A stretch of 64,000 nucleotides of DNA from Salinispira pacifica (GCF_000507245.1 NC_023035.1:2399570-2463569); one strand, 5' to 3'; shown: positions 46,573-55,028, numbered from the stretch's first letter. Numbers and translations: made by a program. Notes: generated by a model from the sequence alone, not told the origin.

Positions 46573-47318
46573 ACAATATCACTGACTCTGTAAAGGCTCG
46601 CCTTCGCAACCTCGCCCGGAAAGAAAAGAAAGATTATGTGTTGATCACGCGATTGTACATGCAAGAGGGTATTCTCCGCAGGATAGGAAAATCAAAGTAC
46701 TCCGAATCATTTTGTCTGAAAGGTGGTCTGCTTCTCTATTCTATCTCCGGCTTTACAAGCAGACCGACAATGGATCTTGATCTGCTGGGCATAAACATAC
46801 CAAGCGGAGAAGACAAATTCCGCTCCATCCTGACCGAAATCCTCTCTATAGAAGCAGCAGATGGCCTTGTATTTGATACCGATTCCTTGAAGCTCCAGGA
46901 AATAATCGAAGGAGCAGACTACCATGGGCAGCAGTTAAAGGTACTCTGCAGGCTCGGATCGATCAGAACAAACCTGAAACTCGACATCGGATTTGGTGAC
47001 ACAATCTATCCTGGACCGGTACAAATGGAGTATCCGGCTCTACTGGAAACAGATCCGATAAAAATATCTGCCTACTCTCTGGAATCGGTGATTGCCGAGA
47101 AGTTTGATGCCATGATTGTTCTTGATGCCCGCAACAGCAGGATGAAAGACTTTTATGACATCTATGATATCCTGACAAACCACAGGATTGACCAGGCTAT
47201 CTTGGAAGAGGCGATCCGGCTAACCATCAACACAAGACGAACTATCCTCCCGGAAGCGCCTGCAATCTTCCAGGATGCTTTCAGCTCAGATCCCAGAAAC
47301 CAGCAGCTCTGGAACTGA
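46569..47318 (+). CDS. abiEii: AbiEii nucleotidyltransferase toxin, truncated by in-frame TGA
   Basis: Nucleotidyltransferase motifs are CLKGGLLLYSISG followed by RPTMDLDLLG (the G..DxD core), LKLDIGFGD, the lysine in SVIAEKFDAMI and RMKDFYDIYDI. The frame stops at TGA (47,316). The same frame continues for 32 codons as FLKRIKAEEIGFATVVNKIT to YPIYINLK and a natural TAA at 47,414, which looks like the normal AbiEii C-terminus. The toxin is therefore shortened by a nonsense mutation, although all visible catalytic motifs remain. Confidence 0.85.
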   Translation: MNNITDSVKARLRNLARKEKKDYVLITRLYMQEGILRRIGKSKYSESFCLKGGLLLYSISGFTSRPTMDLDLLGINIPSGEDKFRSILTEILSIEAADGLVFDTDSLKLQEIIEGADYHGQQLKVLCRLGSIRTNLKLDIGFGDTIYPGPVQMEYPALLETDPIKISAYSLESVIAEKFDAMIVLDARNSRMKDFYDIYDILTNHRIDQAILEEAIRLTINTRRTILPEAPAIFQDAFSSDPRNQQLWN

Positions 47319-47414
47319 TTTCTGAAAAGAATCAAGGCTGAAGAGATCGGATTCGCTACCGTTGTGAATAAGATTACGGAGCAGCTTTATCCCATATACA
47401 TTAACTTGAAATAA

Positions 47415-48040
47415 TAGAGACTATACACCAGTTAAAGAACTTTCCATACCAAGGTATGTCCCATGACCGGGCAACTCTCGATCCTTTAGCATAGAACTGG
47501 GTTGACAATAATCCGCTATAGAACCAATAAATCCAACCCCATCCCGCCATTCTGTCAATCAATCGCCTTATCGAAGAGTGTTTCCATCCGGGAATTACTC
47601 ACGGGTACTCTTACTCTCTATTCGTGTCACCACCGGACTAAAATTGCATAATTTCACCGGTTCTAAATTGCAGTAATACATTCCAAACCTGCAAGCTGAA
47701 GTCGCATGCGGTCACTTCGCACAGAATCTGTCCATTCAGATCCTCGGTAATAGCCGGGACGTCAATTCGCATCATTTCCTGAATAGGGACCAATATCAAC
47801 ATCGCTCCCGGAAAAAGTGTTGGTCTGGAAAGAAAGCGTATCCTTGCCCAATACCCATAAAAACGACCTACGGCCAAATTTTCCTTCAGAAAATGTGACC
47901 AAAAGTGTGACCAAATTGATGCTCAAGACCTGGAATTAATCGAAATTTCGACCTACGGCCAACTGATACATATTTTTCTAAATTATTACAATACAAAGCT
48001 TTATAAAAGCTACTATAACCAACCAAAATTTTGCCTTCGA
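47415..48040. other. Non-coding interval before attR
   Basis: No convincing gene is seen. The interval contains GACCTACGGCCAA twice (about 47,869 and 47,950) and TGTGACCAAA twice near 47,891, relatives of the repeat at 32,041. A minus-strand open frame at 47,638-47,877 has no ribosome site or recognisable family. Confidence 0.5.
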
Positions 48041-48055
48041 GCCTTCTAAGCCGTA

Positions 48056-48103
48056 CATCGGGTCGAACCGGAAGCCCGAAGGGCTGAGGACCGATCCCGA
48101 ATA
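48056..48103. repeat. Hairpin element, GAGGAA family, in attR (copy A)
   Basis: The outer arms CGGGTCG/CGATCCCG pair with one bulge. The internal-loop strands are AACCGG and GAGGAC. The inner hairpin is AGCCC-GAA-GGGCT. TA is present at both edges. The insertion interrupts the tRNA-Arg 3' copy. Confidence 0.7.
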
Positions 48104-48119
48104 GGTCGCACGTTCGAGT

Positions 48120-48170
48120 AAATTGCGTACCGCAGCGGCAAATAGCCGATGTGAGGAACGCGATGACAGT
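48120..48170. repeat. Hairpin element, GAGGAA family, in attR (copy B)
   Basis: The outer arms ATTGCG/CGCGAT pair with one G-U. The loop strands are TACCGCA and GAGGAA. The inner stem is CGGC/GCCG. AGT flanks the insertion on both sides. Confidence 0.7.
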
Positions 48171-48188
48171 CGTGCTGGACGCGTCCAT

Positions 48189-48222
48189 AAAAAAAGTCGA
48201 TCTGAAAAGATCGGCTTTTTTT
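48189..48222 (+). terminator. Native tRNA-Arg terminator, displaced by the island
   Basis: The stem GTCGATCT/AGATCGGC with loop GAAA is followed by seven T. The pairing extends through the A and T runs to GTCCATA/TATGGAC. It directly follows attR, where the tRNA 3' end would have been before integration. Confidence 0.75.
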
Positions 48223-48235
48223 ATGGACCTCTACT

Positions 48236-48356
48236 GAAGCGCGACTCGAAGCGAGGAGCCGCCGAGCGAATAGCGGGGACAAGCGCCCCGGACGGGCGCG
48301 GCAGGCGACGAGACGCCCGGAAGGAACCAGACAGGAAGTCTGGCGACTGGAAGGTG
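48236..48356. repeat. GC-rich hairpin cluster
   Basis: Adjacent hairpins include CTCG-AAG-CGAG, GCGCCC-CGGAC-GGGCGC and CCAGAC-AGGAA-GTCTGG, joined by GGCGAC- and GGAAGG-type linkers. It resembles the hairpin elements in attR but does not share their loop strands. The 125 bp after it to higA is AT-rich and empty. Confidence 0.5.
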
Positions 48357-48482
48357 AATTCCCCAGTTTCGTAGGCATCTGTTAAACTCAGTTATAGTGG
48401 CAAACTATTCACATCTATGCCTTTATATGAAATAATTTTGCAGGTGTATGGAGTATAGGGTGTATATACCCGTGGAGGAGAT

Positions 48483-48776
48483 TCACGATTTAACTACAGG
48501 CGGTATCTTCTCAAGCTCCCCGGCAATCTTTTTCCGTTCTCGCCTTAGGTCGTATTCATCCTGAATGCCCAGCCAGAAATCAGCGGAGTTCCCAAAATAC
48601 TTCGCCAGGCGCAGAGCAGTATCTGCGGTGATCTTCCGATTACCTTTGAGTACCTGAGAAATCCGTGTTGCGGGTACGTTAATATCCTTGGCGAGGCGGT
48701 ATGCTGTTATCTCCATGGGTTGTAGAAACTCTTCAAAAAGTATTTCACCAGGTGTGATAAGTGGTATTGAATCCAT
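48483..48776 (-). CDS. higA: HigA-family antitoxin
   Basis: I set the start at ATG 48,776, which follows a strong AGGAG, giving MDSIPLITPGEILFEEFLQP. The 97-aa helix-turn-helix (AYRLAKDINVPATRISQVLK, then ITADTALRLAKYFGNSADFW) is typical of HigA, which neutralises HigB and represses the operon. The toxin gene upstream is dead, so the antitoxin is an orphan. Its last 165 bp recur at 57,187-57,353 beyond the Wadjet operon. Confidence 0.88.
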   Translation of the reverse strand: MDSIPLITPGEILFEEFLQPMEITAYRLAKDINVPATRISQVLKGNRKITADTALRLAKYFGNSADFWLGIQDEYDLRRERKKIAGELEKIPPVVKS

Positions 48777-48786
48777 GTTTTCTCCT

Positions 48787-48963
48787 ATGATCGCTAATCG
48801 GTTTGTACCGCAACTGCAAAGCAGCGAGGAACAATCCCGACAGAGCGAAACAGCCGTGTACCGCAGTCCATAAGGACGAGGAACATGGCGAGTAGCAGGT
48901 CGCAACGCGACCGACCAGGCACGGATGCATGGCCGAGCAGGTCGCAACGCGACCGACCAGGCC
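48787..48963. repeat. Four hairpin elements between higB and higA
   Basis: Copies C (TACCGCA-CTGC-AAA-GCAG-GAGGAA) and D (outer GCCGTG/CATGGC, inner GTCC/GGAC) of the GAGGAA family are followed by two copies of the GACCAG family (GGTCGC-AAC-GCGACC). They fill the space between the toxin and antitoxin genes, which is normally a few to a few tens of bases. Confidence 0.7.
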
Positions 48964-48964
48964 C

Positions 48965-49247
48965 CTAATGATAGTCGGTTATCTCGACATCGCTAGCCGA
49001 ACCATTCTCCCATCGAAAGCAGATGCGATACTGATCGTTGATTCGGATGCTATACTGCCCTTTCCGGTTTCCTGAGAGTTGCTCCAAACGATTTCCCGGG
49101 GGTAACTCTCAAATCGTTCAGATCTTTCGCCCTGTGGATTATTATCAGTTTTCTCAGGCCCGTTCGCTGAATATCCCGAGGAAATCGCTTTGAGTATGTC
49201 TCATTCCAGATTTTCTAGGTTTCTTTGTCAATGAACGATTCGATCAT
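48965..49247 (-). pseudogene. higB: HigB toxin, inactivated
   Basis: The minus-strand sequence reads MIESFIDKET, TAG, KIWNETYSKRFPRDIQRTGL, then RKLIIIHRAKDLNDLRV. A one-base insertion near CCCGGGAAAT follows, after which the frame continues RLEQLSGNRKGQYSIRINDQ, then YRICFRWENGSASDVEITDY and H-stop. This is a RelE/HigB-type ribosome-dependent RNase with both an amber codon at position 11 and a frameshift. It is therefore not functional. Confidence 0.85.
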
Positions 49248-49447
49248 CAAAAGATATTATCGCTTAACGTTACTATCGTCAAGCGTTAATACCAATTGTT
49301 TCAAGTACCAAATAAAGCATCGAAACGAAATAGAATAAATTTCTTGTGCATATCCCAGACTAACTAAGACATGAATGTACCTTCGAATAGGAGGTTAATT
49401 GCTGTCTTCAAAATCAGAGCAATTCCACAAATTAAAATGCTTTGTGT

Positions 49448-49792
49448 TTACAGGAACTCGCCACAGCCTTTGCATGATAAAGCAGTTGGTTCATTTGTTG
49501 TCTGACATTTCTTGCAATATTTAGGATTGCCTCCAGAGGCAGTATTCTTATGAGCATTAGGATACATCTTCTGATCTCCATAAAAATGTTCCTTTGGGCT
49601 GGAAGTGTAACTTTTGCTTTTGCTCGGTGAAGTTTTTGCTTTTCCCAATACAGCAAGTACAAAAATCGCTATCAGAGGGCTAATGAAGAAGGAGATGAAT
49701 ACCCATCCACCTACACTACGATTCCTTTCTCCAGCAACTTTGGCTACAAGAACTGTAAAAATTATCCATACTATTACGCCAAAAATAATCAT
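49448..49792 (-). CDS. Small membrane protein with C-terminal zinc ribbon
   Basis: The 114-aa protein has two N-terminal hydrophobic helices (IIFGVIVWIIFTVLVAKVA and WVFISFFISPLIAIFVLAVL), a Ser/Lys-rich linker, and a zinc ribbon CKKCQTTNEPTALSCKGCG at the C-terminus. It would be anchored in the inner membrane with the ribbon in the cytoplasm. Function unknown. It lies alone between HigBA and Wadjet. Confidence 0.6.
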   Translation of the reverse strand: MIIFGVIVWIIFTVLVAKVAGERNRSVGGWVFISFFISPLIAIFVLAVLGKAKTSPSKSKSYTSSPKEHFYGDQKMYPNAHKNTASGGNPKYCKKCQTTNEPTALSCKGCGEFL

Positions 49793-50481
49793 GAAAGCGA
49801 CCTCTCAATGAATTTAGTATAAATTATCATTTATGCTTATAAGTTGATAATTATTTCTAAGTCAATTTAACTGGTAACGTGCATTATGTACATTCAATAA
49901 AATAATTTCTCCATCTGGAAAATATTTTGCATAAAAACATAAAGAGTTGGAAAGAACCTATTAACAATGTAGAAGCAGCGTGAATAGATAGAAAGAATTC
50001 TGCCCTGCCCAAGAAATCAAGCTCTGAACACTTCAACAGTGGATGGATTAAATCAAAATCCTTGATCAGAAGGAATCCTCTATTCACAGTTTGGTACGTG
50101 TTTCAATTTCGAGCTCCGAATCTCGTCCCGTATTTTATTCCATTGGAGTGGGGATTTAGGCACTGCTTCCCCGAAATCCCCAGAGTGGAATATCAGACGT
50201 ATTTTACGCATCAGCTTACGATTTTCAGTAGAAACAGGTTTTCGATAATTTTTCTTACTCGTAAAAGTCAATCTTTTATTGATCAGACGTCTTTGCCGCG
50301 CCAGGAGAGTCTCTGGTTTTACAATTGAAAGATGAGTAATTGCTCTAATTTATGGGGCTCTAATCAAAGGGAGGCAGATGCGATCAGAGTGATGTGAAGA
50401 AATTTGAATAGGTGGTTTTTTGATGTCTACAAAACCGGAGAATTCCAATCCGGTAAAGCCGGGGCGGTTTACTCCTGCTCT
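49793..50481. other. AT-rich gap with an IS3 terminus scar
   Basis: No gene is supported. At 50,450-50,471 CCGGTAAAGCCGGGGCGGTT matches, in reverse, the terminus of the IS3 element at 40,953. It is therefore the scar of an IS3-type insertion next to the end of jetD. Confidence 0.6.
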
Positions 50482-51663
50482 TTAAGACGGATCAGCCAAC
50501 TTTAAATCCATCTCACTCATCACATACTGAATGGAAATTCGTTCCTGCTCCAGTCTGTTTGGATTACCTTTCAGTGAATTCTCATGAAGATTCGTAAACA
50601 GTCGAACCTCATCACTATTCAGGTGCTCAGGAAGCGGAATGGCGGGGGTTGAATCTATGGTAGCGAAGCTGAAAAAATCTTGAAAGGTACTTACAGACAT
50701 ACATACCGATATGATATCCGGTCGCACGGCTCGCAGCCGGGAGAGAATATCCAGGCCATGGGCATCGCAGTCACCGAAATACAGAATTGTTTTACTACTT
50801 ATCCAATCCTGTTTTACCAGATCGACTGCGGCATATCCCATACCATCGATGGCCAATACTCCATTCCGTGGTTCGAGACAGAGAAAGCTGAGATGATTTT
50901 CTATGATGATGATGTTCTGTATGTGTTTGAGGAGATTGTCCTTCATTTCGTGAAGAAATATTTCGAAGTCGAGAATGCCTTGCAATGGCGAATCATCGGG
51001 GTGTAAGAAACGGAATCTGAACCTTCGTCTCTCCCGGGCAAATCCGTATCGCCTCGGAAAATCTTTGAAATGCTTCCGCTGTTCAAGCCATTCAGGATCC
51101 ATTCCGATTCTGAACCATGCGGCCAATACCCGTTTGTGCTTTTCTATCAGTTTGGTATGGACCCCATGAAGGTGCAACTCTCTTAAAAACGGGGTCTGAT
51201 CAGGATGATTAACCCGCCAGCGGTATACACAGAGCAATGCATCCAGATCAGGTGCTATTTCAAGAAGTACAGGATAGTTTTCGCCGTCCCATCGCAAAAG
51301 CTCCGGAGCTTCCCTGTCTATTTGCTCCAAAATTGACCTAACCCGGGAATATTCTGTACTGCGGCCAAGAATATCAGCATGTGTTCCAGCATCAGAGATG
51401 AGAACAGATTCCGGTATCCGCTGTCTCCCGTAAGCTCTGCTGCCCTCCTCCCGGTAGTTGAGAGAGAGGGAGAATCTCCCGCAATCTTCCTCAATTTCGT
51501 GTTTCCACCGGAGAAACTCATCCATGCGTCTGGCAATCTGAGATAAGGGGAAAGGCCGCTTGAGGACGATCTGAAGTGGGTAAACCGAGTCAGAATACAT
51601 ATCCTGAAAAGCTGAGCCAGATTCATAACTTCTGGCGATAGCCCTGAATAGTTCCTGGTTCAT
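50482..51663 (-). CDS. jetD: Wadjet JetD (Toprim-type nuclease subunit)
   Basis: JetD is the nuclease subunit of Wadjet anti-plasmid systems and cuts DNA extruded by the JetABC loop-extruding complex. The 393-aa protein has an N-terminal DUF3322-like part and a C-terminal Toprim-like (DUF2220) part. The latter has a Glu in IIENHLSFLCLEP and the metal-binding DxD in TILYFGDCDAHGLDILSRL. Its start overlaps jetC by four bases (ATGA). It is intact and last in the operon. Confidence 0.9.
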   Translation of the reverse strand: MNQELFRAIARSYESGSAFQDMYSDSVYPLQIVLKRPFPLSQIARRMDEFLRWKHEIEEDCGRFSLSLNYREEGSRAYGRQRIPESVLISDAGTHADILGRSTEYSRVRSILEQIDREAPELLRWDGENYPVLLEIAPDLDALLCVYRWRVNHPDQTPFLRELHLHGVHTKLIEKHKRVLAAWFRIGMDPEWLEQRKHFKDFPRRYGFARERRRFRFRFLHPDDSPLQGILDFEIFLHEMKDNLLKHIQNIIIIENHLSFLCLEPRNGVLAIDGMGYAAVDLVKQDWISSKTILYFGDCDAHGLDILSRLRAVRPDIISVCMSVSTFQDFFSFATIDSTPAIPLPEHLNSDEVRLFTNLHENSLKGNPNRLEQERISIQYVMSEMDLKLADPS

Positions 51664-53405
51664 ACGGTTTTACCGGCTTCAACAGTGTTGCGTTTTTCAA
51701 TGAAGGTTTCAATATCAGTGGTGTAGAGCATGGAATGGCTTGACTCATTCTTATGGGTCAAGCCTACTGTAGATACATACTGTTCGATTATCGGGATATC
51801 CTTGTTGGGCGTGACAAGAAGCAATTGAAGATTAAACAGTTTAAATAGCTCCATACCGTAATGAGTGGAGTCCGAACTTGCCTTATGGAATGCCTCGTCT
51901 ATCATTACAAAGCGGAAGCTGTCGCTTCGGGTCTCTCCCAGTTTCAAACCAAATTGATATGCCAGTGACGCTGCCAGAATGGTGTAGGCAAGTTTTTCCT
52001 TTTCACCGCCCGACTTCCGGTTACTGTCGGAATAGCGTGCTACCTCCAGGTCGTCCTTACGTTGTTTTTCAGAAATCTGAAAGACCATCCAATTACGTAC
52101 ATCACAGACCTTACTTGTCCAGCGACTCTCATTCCTGAAGCGTTCAATAAGCTTCTTCACCTGAACAAAACGGGCTTCAGAAAATACATCATCTTCCCCG
52201 GAACCTGAGGAGTCTTCGGTGCAGGATCGCAGTTCGGATTTAAACTCTCGAATGACCATATCGGGATTATTCCTGGCAATAAGTTCCAGATAGCGTCCAT
52301 CTGAGAAGTTGATCTCTTTCATACTCCAATTGACGTCCCGAATGCCTTTTTCCATCTGCTCACGGACAAACTCCAGGTGTTGGCGGAATTGTACGATACT
52401 CTGTACTGTTTCTTGATTGAGCATTCGCTTGAAGCGGGTCTTAAACTGGGGAAGATCATCCTGAATAAGGTGTTCATAATACAGACGATATTCATCCAGA
52501 CTGTTTATGGTATTTCCAAACTCCCTCATATCTGCGGGGTAGAGTTTGCCGCCCAGGTTGCTCATTGATCCCACAAGCTTTTGTTCAATTTCCCGTACCT
52601 TCTCAGCAGATTTTTTCATCCTGAGTTTGTTCCAGGCAAAGAGTTCATCGATATGCTTGTGGATCTCATTCTCCGTCCGTACCGCGGGGAGTATTCCAGC
52701 CTCCTGTTGCAGCAGCTTACCTCCTGCCAATATCTCGCTCTTATAGCTTTGAAGGGGGGAGAGTTCAGACCCAAGATCCTCCAGGAGTGCATTGGTTTCA
52801 TTCAATCGGTCAGTAAGCCCTCCGATTCGCCGGTTTGTTTCGGCGATATTATTGGTACATTGTTCGAGTGCTTTTTCGAGATGGTCCCGGGTCAGCTCCA
52901 GATCCTTTAAAATATCATTTGAGTTTTCCAGCTTATGGCGTTCGTCAATCTTATCCTGATACAGTGCTGTTAAAGGTTTAATATCAAGATTTTTAAAACT
53001 GTCGAGAAACAGCAGGTTATTGCAGACCTTCTGCATATCACTGAGGTTACGGTCATCAAACTTACATCGCTCCAGATGTTCTTCATTCTCCTGAATCTGT
53101 CCGGAGAGTTCGTCTATCCGCATTTCAAGCGTGCGAATCTTTTCACGGGTATCCCAGCCGAGAATGTAGCGGCTACGATCATCAATTCTAAAACGATCAT
53201 CCTTGCGAAGTTGTCTGCCTCCCCGTTTTATTAATCCCTGGGGGGTGATGGCGTAGTCTGCGTAATGAAATTCCTGAATTGTTGAGCAGGTAGAGTAATT
53301 CATCCGCCTGAGGATTTCCTGTTGAATCCACGGCATATATGGATTGCCCGGATAGAATTCAAGCTTGTTGTAGACCGATTGCCGCTCCATGCCACGGGTT
53401 TTTAA
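51660..53405 (-). CDS. jetC: Wadjet JetC, C-terminal part (after amber codon)
   Basis: This part continues in the same frame after TAG at 53,406-53,408 as LKTRGMERQSVYNKLEFYPG. The internal Met at 53,390 could start a 576-aa polypeptide, but no ribosome site precedes it. It contains the rest of the hinge, long coiled coils, the ABC signature SGGEK (about residue 460 from that Met) and Walker B FVMIDEAFHK. Without the N-terminal Walker A half it cannot form an SMC ATPase head alone. Two-chain assembly or stop-codon readthrough would be needed. Confidence 0.85.
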   Translation of the reverse strand, partial: LKTRGMERQSVYNKLEFYPGNPYMPWIQQEILRRMNYSTCSTIQEFHYADYAITPQGLIKRGGRQLRKDDRFRIDDRSRYILGWDTREKIRTLEMRIDELSGQIQENEEHLERCKFDDRNLSDMQKVCNNLLFLDSFKNLDIKPLTALYQDKIDERHKLENSNDILKDLELTRDHLEKALEQCTNNIAETNRRIGGLTDRLNETNALLEDLGSELSPLQSYKSEILAGGKLLQQEAGILPAVRTENEIHKHIDELFAWNKLRMKKSAEKVREIEQKLVGSMSNLGGKLYPADMREFGNTINSLDEYRLYYEHLIQDDLPQFKTRFKRMLNQETVQSIVQFRQHLEFVREQMEKGIRDVNWSMKEINFSDGRYLELIARNNPDMVIREFKSELRSCTEDSSGSGEDDVFSEARFVQVKKLIERFRNESRWTSKVCDVRNWMVFQISEKQRKDDLEVARYSDSNRKSGGEKEKLAYTILAASLAYQFGLKLGETRSDSFRFVMIDEAFHKASSDSTHYGMELFKLFNLQLLLVTPNKDIPIIEQYVSTVGLTHKNESSHSMLYTTDIETFIEKRNTVEAGKTV

Positions 53406-55028
53406 CTAGATTTCCTCATCCAGATCCACCGGCTCCGCCACCAGAAGGCTTCGCAAATGATTATTGTTGATCCACTTTTCGATTTCCTCCTTCCGGGACA
53501 ATGGAAATAAAAGGGTTCTGGCAAATGAATTAAGGTGACGTTCTATTGCACCTTCCCACAACCGCTGGTCTTCTTTTACTGCAACAAGCTCGGCAATAAA
53601 CGGGAGCTCCTCAACGGCGATATCCAGCTCTTCACACATTTTTTGCCGTATTCCAAGTGTCTTGAGGTCGATATTATTCTTCCGGCCGCGGAGGCTCAGC
53701 GTTTCCTGCTCAATATCGGAACGTTCGTCCTTCAGTGCCTTGATAGAGGATGAAAGCTCGATAATACGTTCCTGTAAATCCTTCTTTCGCTCCTCAATTG
53801 AATCAGCTTTTTCCCGGATGTCCTGCTTGTTTTGTTCGAAGTCAACCTCGGCTTCGGGAAACGGCAGGGCAAGTTGCCGGATCAAACGACGGTACGTATC
53901 AGCATGGTGTCTGACAGCCTCAAGACGAGTTGAAATATCGTCAATTTCGATCTTCAATTCATTCAGTCGCTGCCCACCGTTCTGCGCAATTGCGCCACGG
54001 GTGCTTTCAAGATCCGTGTTAACATCCCTCAGCTTACCGGTCAGTCGTGTGAGCACCTGTTCTTTGGAAGCAAGTTCAACACTGAGACGACCCTGCTCAT
54101 CCGAAGCAAAATCATAACGGAGAAACTTTCCGAAGGGTGAGATCAGTTCTTCATTTTTTGCATAGCGTTGATAATCTTCGTTATGCCCTTCCCATTTTCG
54201 GACATCCTCAAATAGTCGGTCCATATCTTCCCGCTGTCTCTCCAGCTCTTCCAATCTGTCATGAACGTTCGAGAGGTTATCAAAATGAGAAATCAGCGTA
54301 TCAAGCTGCTCAGCGGGATCATTCGGCTCAAGCATAAGCTGACGAATAAAGTCAGTGTAATTGTCTACCTGTTTCATACTGATTGTTTTATGAAACAATT
54401 CAAGGGGCTGATCACTTTTCATGGCAAACAGGCGCTGAAAGGATTTGGCATATGCGCTGAACGACGGATGCAGTTCAGTTCCGGGAAGGGTTTGGATATA
54501 TTTGCGAATATCGGCAAGCTTTGTTGGTATTTGTGCAAAATGTTCCTCTATGCGCAGCGGATGACGGGAAATAACATAAAGTCGTTCAATCTGTGAGGAT
54601 CGATCACGGGCATACATAATCTGGCAGAGGGTTACTGTTTGATCGGTGCCTTCATTATAAAAACGCGCGAGAAGAATACTCAGATGTTTTGCATCCGGGC
54701 GGAGAGAAACATCCCTCACCGACGTTTCATCTTCAGAATACACTGTGTTATATGTACCGTAAAAATAGTCGCGGATTTTCCGCTCCACCTTGGACCCTCC
54801 GGATGCCTGGTTGTAGCGCACCCGGTGAGCGGGGTACAGAAGGGTTGTGATGCCGTCAATGAAGGTTGATTTACCTGATCCGTTGGGGCCGGTAATCAGA
54901 CCGCTTTTACCTTTCAGGGGCAGGGTAACGACATGATTATGGAAGGTTCCCCAGTTATACATCTGCATATAGTCCAGGCGAAAACCCGCACTGCTGTCAT
55001 CATTGTAAAACTCGAACATATCGCTCAT
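53406..55028 (-). CDS. jetC: Wadjet JetC, N-terminal part (ends at in-frame amber)
   Basis: JetC is the SMC/MukB-like ATPase of Wadjet. This 540-aa part has the Walker A motif GPNGSGKST (residues 47-55), the head segment and a descending coiled coil. It also has part of the hinge (LWEGAIERHLNSFARTLLFP). It ends LDEEI at TAG (53,406-53,408). The frame does not change across the stop, so one base substitution accounts for the split. It overlaps jetB by four bases. Confidence 0.88.
   Translation of the reverse strand: MSDMFEFYNDDSSAGFRLDYMQMYNWGTFHNHVVTLPLKGKSGLITGPNGSGKSTFIDGITTLLYPAHRVRYNQASGGSKVERKIRDYFYGTYNTVYSEDETSVRDVSLRPDAKHLSILLARFYNEGTDQTVTLCQIMYARDRSSQIERLYVISRHPLRIEEHFAQIPTKLADIRKYIQTLPGTELHPSFSAYAKSFQRLFAMKSDQPLELFHKTISMKQVDNYTDFIRQLMLEPNDPAEQLDTLISHFDNLSNVHDRLEELERQREDMDRLFEDVRKWEGHNEDYQRYAKNEELISPFGKFLRYDFASDEQGRLSVELASKEQVLTRLTGKLRDVNTDLESTRGAIAQNGGQRLNELKIEIDDISTRLEAVRHHADTYRRLIRQLALPFPEAEVDFEQNKQDIREKADSIEERKKDLQERIIELSSSIKALKDERSDIEQETLSLRGRKNNIDLKTLGIRQKMCEELDIAVEELPFIAELVAVKEDQRLWEGAIERHLNSFARTLLFPLSRKEEIEKWINNNHLRSLLVAEPVDLDEEI

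Larger units (their letters stand above)
48041..48183. other. attR: tRNA-Arg 3' end interrupted twice
   Basis: The tRNA-Arg 3' sequence is present in order as GCCTTCTAAGCCGTA (48,041-48,055), GGTCGCACGTTCGAGT (48,104-48,119) and CGTGCTGGACGCG (48,171-48,183). The two gaps are filled by hairpin elements with short flanking duplications (TA; AGT). With attL this delimits an island of about 11.6 kb. Confidence 0.8.

Noticed and set aside
47638-47877. 79-aa minus-strand protein
   Set aside because: No ribosome site, no recognised family and a location in IS-rich, gene-poor sequence; left unannotated.
50062-50328. 88-aa plus-strand protein near jetD
   Set aside because: Composition and context look non-coding, and there is no ribosome site.
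53388-53408. Reassigned TAG codon as explanation for the jetC stop
   Set aside because: TAG terminates other genes normally (the esterase at 63,285-63,287 and the end of higB), and no suppressor tRNA is in the window.
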